A model generated the notes under the pieces. It was not told the DNA's origin, searched no databases, and saw only the letters and a program-made list of their open reading frames with translations. Made by a program: the position numbers and the translations under genes. Of a stretch of 64,000 bases of DNA, positions 52,836-61,013 are shown one piece after another. The first letter of the stretch is position 1. Every line of letters starts with the position of its first letter. The DNA lies in assembly GCF_043641555.1 (NCBI RefSeq), contig NZ_JBHZRJ010000002.1, positions 806,001-870,000 on the forward strand. The letters are read 5' to 3'. This DNA comes from Saccharospirillum alexandrii_A. Lineage in GTDB: Bacteria > Pseudomonadota > Gammaproteobacteria > Pseudomonadales > Natronospirillaceae.

Positions 52836-54854
52836 CTAAAGCGATGCGGCCAGCTCGGACCCTTGCCGGATAGCCCGCTTGGCATCCAGCTCACCGGCTT
52901 GCATCGCCCCACCGACCCGGTGTGCTTCGACGCCCTGGTGTGCGAGCTCATCAAACAGTTCCAGGCGTGATTCCTGACCGGCACAGATGACGATCTGATC
53001 GACCGGTAAACACCGGTACTCACCATCAACCATCAGGTGCAAGCCTTCATCGTCGATACGCTGGTAGTCTGCGCCGGTTACAAAGTGGACGCCTTTGGCC
53101 TGCAAGGTGGCTCGATGGATCCAGCCCGTTGTTTTACCCAGGTTTTTACCCATTTTGCTGGCCTTGCGCTGCAGCAGCCAGACCTCGCGCGGGCTGGGCT
53201 CCGGTTGAGGTGCTACCAGGCCACCACGACCTGAGACGCTTAAATCTACGCCCCACTCCCGGGAAAATGCATCGATATCGAGACTGGGTGACTGATCACC
53301 GTGAATCAGCACTTCGCTGACGTCGAAGCCAATACCGCCAGCGCCAACAACAGCGACCCGATTGCCCGGCGCGACAGCACCACTGACCAGGTCGGTATAA
53401 GACACCACCATCGGGTGGTCAATGCCGGGGATAGCCGGCGTACGCGGTACGATGCCAGTGGCGACCACAACCTCGTCAAAATGGGCCAGGTCGGCCGCGG
53501 TCACTCGCTGTCCCAGCTTTAGATCGACCTTGTTCCGCTCCAGCTGAACCCGGAAATAGCGCAAGGTCTCGTAGAACTCTTCTTTGCCGGGAATTCGTTT
53601 TGCCAGATTAAACTGCCCGCCGATGTCGTCATGTTCATCAAACAAGGTAACCTGATGCCCCCGCTGCGCAGCAACCGTCGCTGTTGCCAGCCCACCAGGG
53701 CCGGCGCCTACAACGGCAATGCGCCGGGCCTGCGTCACCGGAAGATAATTCAGTTCTGTCTCACGACAAGCGCGGGGGTTTACCAGACAGGATGTCAGCT
53801 TCATCTCAAAGATGTGATCAAGGCAGGCCTGATTGCAGGCAATGCAGGTGTTGATCGCCTCTGCATCGCCCTGCTCCGCCTTGTTGACGAAGTCTGAATC
53901 AGCCAGGAAAGGACGCGCCATGGAGACCATATCGGCCTGACCGGAGGCAATGATGGTCTCAGCGATCTCAGGGGTATTAATCCGGTTGCACGCCACTACC
54001 GGTATGCTGACCTCCTTGCGAATGCGCTCGGTAACCCGGGCAAACGCAGCCCGGGGCACTGAGGTGACGATCGTCGGTACCCGCGCCTCATGCCAGCCGA
54101 TGCCGGTATTCAACAAATTGACTCCGGCTGCCTGCAGCAGCCTGGCCTGAAGCACAATTTCATCCCAGGTATTGCCGTCTTCCACCAAATCAATCATCGA
54201 CAGGCGGTAAATCACCAGGAAATCATCGCCGCAGACGTCACGAATTGCCCGCACAATGCGCTCGGCCAGCGTAATGCGGTGCTCGATATCGCCGCCCCAT
54301 TCATCGTCACGCTGATTGGTGCGCAATGTGGTGAACTGATTGATCAGATACCCTTCCGACCCCATCACTTCTACCCCGTCATACCCTGCTTGCTGCGCCA
54401 GGCGGGCACAGCGGGCAAAGTCGGCAATGGTTTGCTCAATGTCTTCACCGGACAGTTCGCGTGGTTTGAAGGGGTTGATAGGCGCCTGCAGGGCTGATGC
54501 CGAGACATTGTCAGGAACATAGGCATAGCGACCGGTGTGCAGGATTTGCAGGCAAATACGGCCACCCTCGGCCTGCACCGCCTCAGTAATGACACGGTGC
54601 GACGCCACTTCAGCTTCGCTGGTCAGTTTGGCCGCACCCGGGTAAGTAACCCCCTCGTCGTTCGGTGCAATGCCACCCGTTACAATCAACGCCACTCCAC
54701 CCCGGGCTCGCTCGGCATAGAACGCCGCCATGCGCTCAAAACCTTGCTTGGCCTCTTCAAGACCCGTATGCATCGACCCCATCAGGAACCGGTTCTTGAG
54801 TGTGAAGGGGCCAACATCCAATGGCGTGAACAAAGCGGGGTATGTCTGGGTCAT
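52836..54854 (-). CDS. fadH: 2,4-dienoyl-CoA reductase FadH
   Basis: Breaks double bonds of unsaturated fatty acids during beta-oxidation with NADPH, FMN, FAD and a 4Fe-4S cluster. From the ATG at 54852-54854 it has 672 residues, the E. coli length. Order: old-yellow-enzyme barrel (NRFLMGSMHTGLEE at the start), cluster cysteines CIACNQACL and later CLVNPRAC, then FAD/NAD domains VVGAGPGGLA and VVGAGGIGFD. A PsrA-like operator lies at 54876-54889. Confidence 0.96.
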   Translation of the reverse strand: MTQTYPALFTPLDVGPFTLKNRFLMGSMHTGLEEAKQGFERMAAFYAERARGGVALIVTGGIAPNDEGVTYPGAAKLTSEAEVASHRVITEAVQAEGGRICLQILHTGRYAYVPDNVSASALQAPINPFKPRELSGEDIEQTIADFARCARLAQQAGYDGVEVMGSEGYLINQFTTLRTNQRDDEWGGDIEHRITLAERIVRAIRDVCGDDFLVIYRLSMIDLVEDGNTWDEIVLQARLLQAAGVNLLNTGIGWHEARVPTIVTSVPRAAFARVTERIRKEVSIPVVACNRINTPEIAETIIASGQADMVSMARPFLADSDFVNKAEQGDAEAINTCIACNQACLDHIFEMKLTSCLVNPRACRETELNYLPVTQARRIAVVGAGPGGLATATVAAQRGHQVTLFDEHDDIGGQFNLAKRIPGKEEFYETLRYFRVQLERNKVDLKLGQRVTAADLAHFDEVVVATGIVPRTPAIPGIDHPMVVSYTDLVSGAVAPGNRVAVVGAGGIGFDVSEVLIHGDQSPSLDIDAFSREWGVDLSVSGRGGLVAPQPEPSPREVWLLQRKASKMGKNLGKTTGWIHRATLQAKGVHFVTGADYQRIDDEGLHLMVDGEYRCLPVDQIVICAGQESRLELFDELAHQGVEAHRVGGAMQAGELDAKRAIRQGSELAASL

Positions 54855-54875
54855 AGCGAAACCTATCATCCGTTT

Positions 54876-54889
54876 CAAACGATCGTTTT
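54876..54889 (-). promoter_or_regulatory. PsrA/FadR-like palindromic operator before fadH
   Basis: AAACGATCGTTT is a perfect 12-base palindrome within CAAACGATCGTTTT. The form CAAAC-N4-GTTT matches the reported motif of PsrA, the fatty-acid-responsive TetR repressor of pseudomonads. It lies about 22 bases before the chosen fadH start, where a repressor would block transcription or translation. Confidence 0.6.
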
Positions 54890-55003
54890 AATCGGGTTAT
54901 AGCACCATAGGCGATAGATCGAGTCAAGCACGTTAAGACCGGGGATGATGCAGTCAATTCAGAACAGATAGGCTAGTCGGGGGATTGTTCTTCGAAACAG
55001 GAC

Positions 55004-55253
55004 AGCAGAATTTAAAGAAAGCAGGGAATTTTGAGTAAAGAAGACAGGGCTGACGTTCCAGATCGTGATCTTGGCCTTACTTTGGAATTTGGGATTAAAT
55101 GGCGGAACGGACGAGACGCGACCGGGCTGGCGCTCCAGCTCGCGACCAGGGTCTTGCTTTGGAATTCTGCATTAAATGGCAGAACGGACGAGAGGCGACC
55201 GGGCTGGCGTTCCAGCTCGCGACCAGGGTCTTGCTTTGGAATTTGGGATTAAA
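55004..55253 (-). repeat. 77-bp tandem repeats carrying tRNA-Asp 3' ends
   Basis: Directly after the last tRNA-Asp, a unit repeats with a period of exactly 77 bases (units begin TTTGGAATT at 55081, 55158 and 55235; a fourth, more diverged one lies at about 55004-55080). Read on the minus strand, each of the two clear units contains the last 17 or so bases of tRNA-Asp, CTCGTCCGTTC(C/T)GCCA, followed by ATTTAAT. A GCTGG/CCAGC hairpin recurs in each. This resembles the stu repeats behind the E. coli tyrT tRNA genes. Confidence 0.75.
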
Positions 55254-55330
55254 TGGCGGAACGGACGAGACTCGAACTCGCGACCCCCGGCGTGACAGGC
55301 CGGTATTCTAACCAACTGAACTACCGCTCC
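55254..55330 (-). tRNA. tRNA-Asp (GTC), copy 1
   Basis: A 77-base cloverleaf with 5' GGAGCGG, anticodon GTC in CTGTCAC and the encoded CCA at 55254-55256. It is the last tRNA of the array, seven bases after tRNA-Val. Confidence 0.97.
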
Positions 55331-55337
55331 ACGGTAT

Positions 55338-55413
55338 TGGTGGGTGTGAACGGGATCGAACCGCTGACCCTCGCCTTGTAAGGGCGATGCTCTCCCAGCT
55401 GAGCTACACACCC
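55338..55413 (-). tRNA. tRNA-Val (TAC), copy 1
   Basis: A 76-base cloverleaf with 5' GGGTGTGTAGCTCAG, anticodon TAC in TTACAAG and encoded CCA. Second Val/Asp unit in transcription order. Confidence 0.97.
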
Positions 55414-55473
55414 AGGTAAAACTGGATACAATGCCTCCCGGCTTAAAATCATCACTTTCCTAATCAAAGGAAA

Positions 55474-55547
55474 TGGCGGAACGGACGAGACTCGAACTCG
55501 CGACCCCCGGCGTGACAGGCCGGTATTCTAACCAACTGAACTACCGC
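55474..55547 (-). tRNA. tRNA-Asp (GTC), copy 2, cut by the assembly gap
   Basis: Identical to the tRNA-Asp at 55254-55330 over the 74 bases present; the first three bases of the gene fall into the run of Ns. The gene is probably intact in the organism. Confidence 0.9.
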
Positions 55548-55647
55548 NNNNNNNNNNNNNNNNNNNNNNNNNNNNNNNNNNNNNNNNNNNNNNNNNNNNN
55601 NNNNNNNNNNNNNNNNNNNNNNNNNNNNNNNNNNNNNNNNNNNNNNN
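55548..55647. other. Assembly gap of 100 Ns
   Basis: A run of exactly 100 Ns, the usual scaffold filler of unknown true length. It begins three bases before the 5' end of tRNA-Asp and ends at the CCA of tRNA-Val, precisely where the intact unit at 55331-55337 has a seven-base spacer. The break is likely caused by the repeated Val/Asp units, and more units may be missing. Confidence 0.95.
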
Positions 55648-55723
55648 TGGTGGGTGTGAACGGGATCGAACCGCTGACCCTCGCCTTGTAAGGGCGATGC
55701 TCTCCCAGCTGAGCTACACACCC
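55648..55723 (-). tRNA. tRNA-Val (TAC), copy 2
   Basis: Identical to the tRNA-Val at 55338-55413. First intact tRNA after the promoter at 55898-55925. Confidence 0.96.
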
Positions 55724-55856
55724 ACACCAATTCGGATACAATGCCTCCCGGCCCAAACTTCTGGTTGATGAGTCCAAGGCACTTCGTGCCCCAGCTGCAC
55801 CCTGCGGGCATAAAAGCTACACACCCACACCAATTCGGATACAATGCCTCCCGGCC
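55712..55856 (-). repeat. 42-bp direct repeat with a tRNA-Val 5' fragment
   Basis: The 42 bases at 55712-55753 recur exactly at 55815-55856, 103 bases away. Each copy holds the tRNA-Val leader (with GCCGGGAGGCATTGTATCC on the minus strand) and the first 12 bases of tRNA-Val. In the second copy the tRNA stops after GGGTGTGTAGCT and unrelated sequence follows, so it is a leftover of an unequal exchange. A variant of the leader also precedes the Val gene at 55338. Confidence 0.85.
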
Positions 55857-55897
55857 CCTTCCAAAGAACCACTCTGTGATCCTCGAAAGTGGAGCGC

Positions 55898-55925
55898 ATT
55901 TTAGCGATTTTCCCAATTAAGTCAA
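55898..55925 (-). promoter_or_regulatory. Promoter of the tRNA Val/Asp array
   Basis: On the minus strand, TTGACT (55920-55925) and TAAAAT (55898-55903) are 16 bases apart. It drives the array towards lower coordinates and lies just past the 3' end of the TRAP large-permease gene. Confidence 0.75.
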
Positions 55926-55939
55926 ACGTTTAGCGCAGA

Positions 55940-57217
55940 TTATTTTACCAGAAATAGCACCATGTCGGGCCAATAGGTAATCAGTAGTACTACGCCCATA
56001 AGTACCAGCATCATCGGCAAGGTCGCCACGTAGAGCTCGGTGATGGATCGTTTGAACCGGTAACTGGCAATAAAGAGGTTCATGCCGACCGGTGGTGTAA
56101 AGTAGCCGATTTGCATGTTGGCCACAAAGATAATGCCCAGATGAATAGGGTCAATCCCGTATTCCAGCGCAACCGGCAATATCAACGGCACAATGATAAT
56201 CAGGGCAGCAAAAATGTCGAGTACTGCGCCCAGCGCCAGCAAACCCACATTCAGGAACAGTAAGAACACCCAGCGACTGTCGATGTGCGTACTGACCCAG
56301 TCAAACACCTGGGCGGGCACCTGCAGATCAATGAGCAGATTGGTAAACGCCAGGGCAACGCCCAGAATCAGCAGAATGCCACCCACCATTTTCATCGATT
56401 CTGCCGCAACGGCGGGCAGGCGTCGCAACGGTATCTCGCGGTAGACGGCGACTTCTATAATCAACACATAGAGCGCGGTGATCGCGGCGATGTCCGATAC
56501 CACCAGCCAGCCACTGAACAGGCCACCCATGACAATAGCCGGAATGCCCAGCTCCCACTTCGACTCCCATACCGCACTGCCCAGCTCGCGCAGGTTGAAG
56601 GGTGTCAGTGGCACCGGCTGGTGCCGTTGCTGCCACAGCCCCAGTAACCAGAGCGAGATGATCATGATCACCGCGGGAATGAATCCAGCCAGAAATAACG
56701 ATTGGATATCAACGCCCTGCACGTCCATTTGCTGAGCGACAATGCCGTACAGGATCAACGGTATGGCGGGTGGCAGTAACAAGCCCAGACTGCCGGAGGT
56801 GGTGATCAGCCCCAGCGAGAAACGCTCGGAATACCCTGCCTGGGTCAGCGCCGGTAACAATAGCGCCCCAAGCGCGACGATAGTGACCCCGGAGCCGCCG
56901 GTCAGCATGGTAAAAAAGGCACAGGCCAGCAAGGCGATGAGAATCATGCCACCGGGCAACCAACCCAGCGCCGCTCTCGAAACTCGAACCAGACGTTCCG
57001 CCGTGCGCGACTCACTGAGCAAGAAACCGGCAAAGGCGAACAGTGGCAACGCCATCAGAAGGGTATTTTCAGTAAGCCGGTAGAGCTCGATAGGCAGAAC
57101 CATCAGGTCGATTCCGCTCACCCAGAAACCCCAGGCCGCTGCGGCCAGAATGATGACAAACAGAGGCGCGCCGAGAGCGGCAATCAGTGCCAGCAGCGCC
57201 GAAACTAGAGCATTCAT
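55940..57217 (-). CDS. TRAP transporter large permease (DctM-type)
   Basis: A 425-residue inner-membrane protein with about twelve spans and the DctM elements MALPLFAFAGFLLSES and TGGSGVTIVALGALLLPAL. It forms the sodium-driven pore with the small permease. Last gene of the four-gene transporter operon; its ATG overlaps the small-permease stop by four bases. Confidence 0.95.
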   Translation of the reverse strand: MNALVSALLALIAALGAPLFVIILAAAAWGFWVSGIDLMVLPIELYRLTENTLLMALPLFAFAGFLLSESRTAERLVRVSRAALGWLPGGMILIALLACAFFTMLTGGSGVTIVALGALLLPALTQAGYSERFSLGLITTSGSLGLLLPPAIPLILYGIVAQQMDVQGVDIQSLFLAGFIPAVIMIISLWLLGLWQQRHQPVPLTPFNLRELGSAVWESKWELGIPAIVMGGLFSGWLVVSDIAAITALYVLIIEVAVYREIPLRRLPAVAAESMKMVGGILLILGVALAFTNLLIDLQVPAQVFDWVSTHIDSRWVFLLFLNVGLLALGAVLDIFAALIIIVPLILPVALEYGIDPIHLGIIFVANMQIGYFTPPVGMNLFIASYRFKRSITELYVATLPMMLVLMGVVLLITYWPDMVLFLVK

Positions 57218-57696
57218 ATCGCAGGTTTCACCGGTGGTTTAACAGTATTGAGCCCAAAGCGGAAACACATCCAGGCGAACCCAAGTGGCATGATCAGTTC
57301 AAACGGCCAGACGGGCAGCCCGGAAAAGGTCGTACCCCCATAGTGGAATTCATCCAGTACGAAACGGCTGGCGTGCCACGCCATCAGGCCAGTAACCAGC
57401 GCCGCAAAGGCATTGGCCAGAGCACTCATCAGCCTCGCTGTGCGCGGCTTCAGAAAATGTCCGAGCGCATCGATGGCAATGTGCTCCCCGGTTCGGGTGG
57501 CGACCATGGCCCCCAGTACGGCCAGCCAGAGCACCAGCAGGCGTGTAAATGGGTCGATCCAGTACCAGCTGGTATCCGCCAGGTTTCGCAAACCAATCTG
57601 CAGGACACTGAGACTGATCATGGTCAGCAGTATGGCCGCCAGCAAGACTCGCTCAGCCGTGGCCATCCATCGGTCCAGGAAACGCCAGACGGTCAC
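57214..57696 (-). CDS. TRAP transporter small permease (DctQ-type)
   Basis: A 160-residue protein with four spans and the typical WYWIDPFTRLLVLWLAVLGA segment of DctQ. It holds the large permease and receives the binding protein. It overlaps both neighbours by four bases. Confidence 0.93.
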   Translation of the reverse strand: MTVWRFLDRWMATAERVLLAAILLTMISLSVLQIGLRNLADTSWYWIDPFTRLLVLWLAVLGAMVATRTGEHIAIDALGHFLKPRTARLMSALANAFAALVTGLMAWHASRFVLDEFHYGGTTFSGLPVWPFELIMPLGFAWMCFRFGLNTVKPPVKPAI

Positions 57697-58691
57697 AGCG
57701 CATCCCGGTGACGGGTCAGGATGTCACTGACTTTCTGATAGATATCGGCCGAGAACTGATCGCGTTCGATCAGCAGGCGGGTGGCCGCTTCTGATTCTGC
57801 TTCAAGGGCAGCCCGGTCGGCGCTACTTGGTTCGACGATATCGATCCCCAGCGTCTCCAGTGCCGCGAATGACCGCAGGTTGTCGACTCGCGTCTGCTGA
57901 TCAATGGTCTCGCTGGCCTTGCGGAATTCGGCCTCAACAATGGCCTGATCCTCCGTTGAAAGCCGACTGTAAGCGCGCTCCGACAGGGCCAGTACGCCGT
58001 AGGTATACATGAAAGGAGCGTCCGTCAGGTAATCCACACGGCTGTACCATTGCAAGGTGATGGCACCTACGGGCGGCGCAACGATGGCGTCTATGGCACC
58101 GGTCTGCAATGCCGTCAGCACATCGCCAATGTTCAGCACAATGGGATTGATGCCAAAGGCCCGGGCTATCTGTTCGGAAAACGGATCGTTGGCAGGCAAC
58201 CAGAGTTTCTGGGCCTTCAAGGTATCCATAGAGCTGATGGGCTGCTGGCTCATGCCGTAGGCAAAGCCTGCCTCGATCAAACCAAACGTTTTCCAGCCGC
58301 CCTCGTCAAACCCCTGTTCAATGTCACTGTCCAGTTCCTCGCGAACGGCATCGACCTCATCGTAGTCGCGGAACAACAAAGGGGCATTGAGCACCTGGGA
58401 ATCCCGGAAGGCGCTGGCAAGGGCTCCACTTTGCACAAAAGCACCCTGCAACTGGCCGATGCGGATCTTGCGCTGGACCGCCTGATCATCGCCCATGACT
58501 CCACCGGGGTAATAGCGGATATCCACCCGGCCTTCAGTTTGCGTCTTAATGGCCTCCCCGGCCCGGCGCAACTCATTCAATACCGCATTACCGTCGGGGT
58601 ACTGGGTGGAAATTTTCAATTCTTCGGCCTGTGCCATCACGGCAGTAACAGCCAGGATGATGCCGGCAGTCAGCATTCGAATGGGTGTCAT
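57693..58691 (-). CDS. TRAP transporter substrate-binding protein (DctP-type)
   Basis: A 332-residue periplasmic receptor. The ATG at 58689-58691 has GAGGAC just upstream and gives a signal peptide ending AQAE. The segments YPGGVMGDDQAVQRKIRIGQLQ and the Arg in it are typical DctP substrate contacts for carboxylates; the real substrate is unknown. A frame seven codons longer starts inside a palindrome and is less likely. Confidence 0.94.
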   Translation of the reverse strand: MTPIRMLTAGIILAVTAVMAQAEELKISTQYPDGNAVLNELRRAGEAIKTQTEGRVDIRYYPGGVMGDDQAVQRKIRIGQLQGAFVQSGALASAFRDSQVLNAPLLFRDYDEVDAVREELDSDIEQGFDEGGWKTFGLIEAGFAYGMSQQPISSMDTLKAQKLWLPANDPFSEQIARAFGINPIVLNIGDVLTALQTGAIDAIVAPPVGAITLQWYSRVDYLTDAPFMYTYGVLALSERAYSRLSTEDQAIVEAEFRKASETIDQQTRVDNLRSFAALETLGIDIVEPSSADRAALEAESEAATRLLIERDQFSADIYQKVSDILTRHRDAL

Positions 58692-58703
58692 AGTGTCCTC
58701 ACT

Positions 58704-58719
58704 GGGGTGCATGCACCCC
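58704..58719 (-). promoter_or_regulatory. 16-base perfect palindrome before the TRAP receptor gene
   Basis: GGGGTGCATGCACCCC lies 12 bases before the ATG of the receptor gene. It is a self-complementary site suited to a dimeric repressor, or an mRNA hairpin near the ribosome site. No matching known operator comes to mind. Confidence 0.5.
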
Positions 58720-58757
58720 GAATCAGTCGCCGCGACCGGCGTTCTGCCGGTGACGGA

Positions 58758-59633
58758 CTAAAAGTAATCATCAGCGCTGGCCAGGAGTCGCTCGGCTTGT
58801 TGCTGGGCGTATCGGTTTTGTAAGGTCAGGCCTTCAACATACGGATCGCGGCTTAACGCATCCTGAAGCAGCCGGTCGTGAAGCTCCCGGTCAAAGACCA
58901 ACCGGGCAAACTGGGACGCATAATACACCTGAATGATCAGGTTCTGGCCATCAGCTGCGTCAAGCGCCTGCTCATAATACGCCTGAGCGACGTCTGGCTT
59001 GCCACCCAGACTCGGCGGCAGAATGCTGTTCATCACCCCCAGATACAACAGCGCGGTACCCCGCTCATACCCGGGTTCGATCGCTACCGTGCGCTCAAGC
59101 ACCGCCTGGGCCTGGCCCAATTGCGCGACGGCAAGCCAGTCGTCGCTGTTGTTTTGAATGTAACTGGCCCAGGCGGTTCCCAGGGTGTAAAGGTAAGGTA
59201 AGTCATCGGGATGATCCCATTGCGACAGTGCTGACTCAATCTGATCCGGCTTTACCTCACGCAGGCCGCAGGCGTCGTCATCGTAGGTGCAAAACGCCGA
59301 AAAGGCGTAATCCAGCGCCTTTGCCGACATGGCACGGCGACGCTCAGTTTGCTCTGGCGGAATAAACACACCGGCATAGGCACTGTTCAGGGACGCAGCC
59401 GTCAATTGCATCTGCTCGCTGTCGGGGTAAGTCTCGACCAATGCATCAATCATCAGCAGATAGCTGGGCAGCCCGTCTTCGACGGTTTGCAGGTCATCGC
59501 TGTTTAGAATGGCGCTGGAGAGATTGGACGGGAGTTGCCGGGTTGCACAGCCGCTGAGCACGAGGCCAGCGAGCAGTACCAGAAACCCTCGTAAGGCAAT
59601 TGGTTGGATCCGGTGATAATGGGTAACGGGCAT
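58758..59633 (-). CDS. TRAP-associated TPR lipoprotein (TatT family)
   Basis: A 291-residue lipoprotein with lipobox LSGC (about 26-29) and a helical TPR-like body. TatT (TRAP-associated) proteins form trimers that bind the DctP receptor and are thought to help capture the ligand. It opens the transporter operon, 66 bases before the receptor gene. Confidence 0.9.
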   Translation of the reverse strand: MPVTHYHRIQPIALRGFLVLLAGLVLSGCATRQLPSNLSSAILNSDDLQTVEDGLPSYLLMIDALVETYPDSEQMQLTAASLNSAYAGVFIPPEQTERRRAMSAKALDYAFSAFCTYDDDACGLREVKPDQIESALSQWDHPDDLPYLYTLGTAWASYIQNNSDDWLAVAQLGQAQAVLERTVAIEPGYERGTALLYLGVMNSILPPSLGGKPDVAQAYYEQALDAADGQNLIIQVYYASQFARLVFDRELHDRLLQDALSRDPYVEGLTLQNRYAQQQAERLLASADDYF

Positions 59634-59770
59634 CGGTACTTCCCCTGAAGATTGGATGTAATCGGCTGTACAAAAACAAGTTGGCGGCTACAGGCAACGG
59701 AGCACCAACCTGATCGCCAACAAAGCGGCTACAGTAAGTAGTAACAGATTTCTGTTGCCGTTGTGTGTTT

Positions 59771-60310
59771 CTATACGGCGTCCGCGACGCCCTGTGGTTC
59801 GCCCACATCGTCTGAACGGTCGAGCAGCTTCACTTTTTCGCGCTCCCGGTTCAGCGGGTACAGCAAATAGTCGGACCAGAATGCGTCCAGCGTGAATCGC
59901 TCAACGACCTGACGGTTATAATGCTCCTTGCGGGCCTTGTGTTCGTCATACCCCTTGTAGTTGAGAATCTGCAGGCAAGCCGGGCATACCAGCGGCTGAC
60001 CTTCGAAGGCTCGCGCATTGGTTCCTACCCGGTACTGATCGCGCCCGGGGAATTGATCACAACGGGCCACGTGGAGGACGTTGTCTACAGCAATTGCCAC
60101 CCGGGAGTTTTTATAGCACAGGCAATGATCAAGCAAACGCCCCAGCACAGGCCGGGGCAATGCCATTCCCTGCCGGGCCAATGCCGAGCGCTCGTCACCG
60201 GTCAGGTGGCGGTCCGGGTCGAACAGTTCAAATTGCCCGAGCTGATCCGTTCCCATCCGCTCGCGCATCTGGTTGAAGGGTTCAAATTCGAGGAAATCAA
60301 TCAGTTCCAC
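59771..60310 (-). CDS. Small cysteine-containing protein, third gene of the motor-like operon
   Basis: A 179-residue protein of unknown family. The GTG at 60308-60310, one base after the stop of the OmpA-type gene, has AGGA eight bases upstream; the longer frame upstream overlaps that gene. Cysteines at 63, 65, 84, 109 and 112 (CLC and CPAC) could bind zinc, and a His/Lys-rich stretch (DEHKARKEHYNR) follows the last pair. I see no signal or membrane span, so it should be cytoplasmic. Its place suggests it works with the channel pair, possibly as the effector. Confidence 0.7.
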   Translation of the reverse strand: MELIDFLEFEPFNQMRERMGTDQLGQFELFDPDRHLTGDERSALARQGMALPRPVLGRLLDHCLCYKNSRVAIAVDNVLHVARCDQFPGRDQYRVGTNARAFEGQPLVCPACLQILNYKGYDEHKARKEHYNRQVVERFTLDAFWSDYLLYPLNREREKVKLLDRSDDVGEPQGVADAV

Positions 60311-60311
60311 G

Positions 60312-61013
60312 CTACAAATCCTGCTCTTCGAGCATGGTGGCAATGCGGCTCTCAGCATCGGTTCTGAGCCGGAATTCGACGCGACGTGAACGTTCACCAT
60401 CTTCGTCGCCCGCACTGTCGGTAATGGGTTTGGATGAGGACAATCCATTTGCCGTCATGTGCTCCTTTAACCAGTCGCGCTGATTGCTGACCGCCGGTAA
60501 GTTGAGCACATAAGCCAGCGTTGACCGCGTTCGCTCCTGGCTGAGCCCCATGTTCAGAATATAGGCCTCATCTTCAGTTTGGCCTAGCCAGCCACTGGAG
60601 GTATGGCCTTCGATTCTTACTTCGGCGATATCATCCCGGTATCTGTCCGCAGTGATGATGCGCATGTATCGCGGGAAAAACTCGGCGAGAATGGATTCAA
60701 AGGCCGGGCTAAGTTCACTCTCCCCACGCCCGAAAATCAGCGACTCGCGGTTGAATCGAATGCTCAGGTCCGGGTTGACCTCGGCCCCCCAGCGCTCCAG
60801 GTCCGGCTCAAACTCTTCCAGCAAATCCTGGTACAACTGGGTTCTCAGTCTGTCATAGAGCACCGCCACTTCACTGACTTTGTTACGTTCAATTTCTGCA
60901 TCGACCATGAAGACAATCGCCACCAGCAAGAACACCATCATCAGGCCGGCCATCAAATCGCTGACTGAGACCCAGTGCTCCTCCTGTTCGATGTGCTCGG
61001 CGTCGTCTCTCAT
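60312..61013 (-). CDS. MotB/OmpA-type membrane protein (ZorB-like)
   Basis: A 233-residue protein with a short cytoplasmic N-terminus, one span at about 19-40, an aspartate at its start (VSVSDLMAGLMMVFLL), as in MotB, then a helix and an OmpA-like peptidoglycan-binding domain at about 95-225, with VRIEGHTSSGW, LSQERTRSTL and SRRVEFRLR. The pattern matches the stator B-subunit type. Its ATG overlaps the channel gene by four bases. Confidence 0.88.
   Translation of the reverse strand: MRDDAEHIEQEEHWVSVSDLMAGLMMVFLLVAIVFMVDAEIERNKVSEVAVLYDRLRTQLYQDLLEEFEPDLERWGAEVNPDLSIRFNRESLIFGRGESELSPAFESILAEFFPRYMRIITADRYRDDIAEVRIEGHTSSGWLGQTEDEAYILNMGLSQERTRSTLAYVLNLPAVSNQRDWLKEHMTANGLSSSKPITDSAGDEDGERSRRVEFRLRTDAESRIATMLEEQDL

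Noticed and set aside
55081..55253. Regularly spaced repeats that could be a CRISPR array
   Set aside because: The period is 77 bases, the whole unit is repeated rather than repeat plus unique spacers, and it contains tRNA-Asp 3' sequence.
55464..55916. Minus-strand frame spanning the Ns
   Set aside because: Its middle is unknown sequence and the rest is tRNA genes and leader.
60311..60448. N-terminal extension of the 179-residue cysteine-containing protein
   Set aside because: It overlaps the OmpA-type gene in another frame and lacks a ribosome site, while the GTG at 60310 has one.
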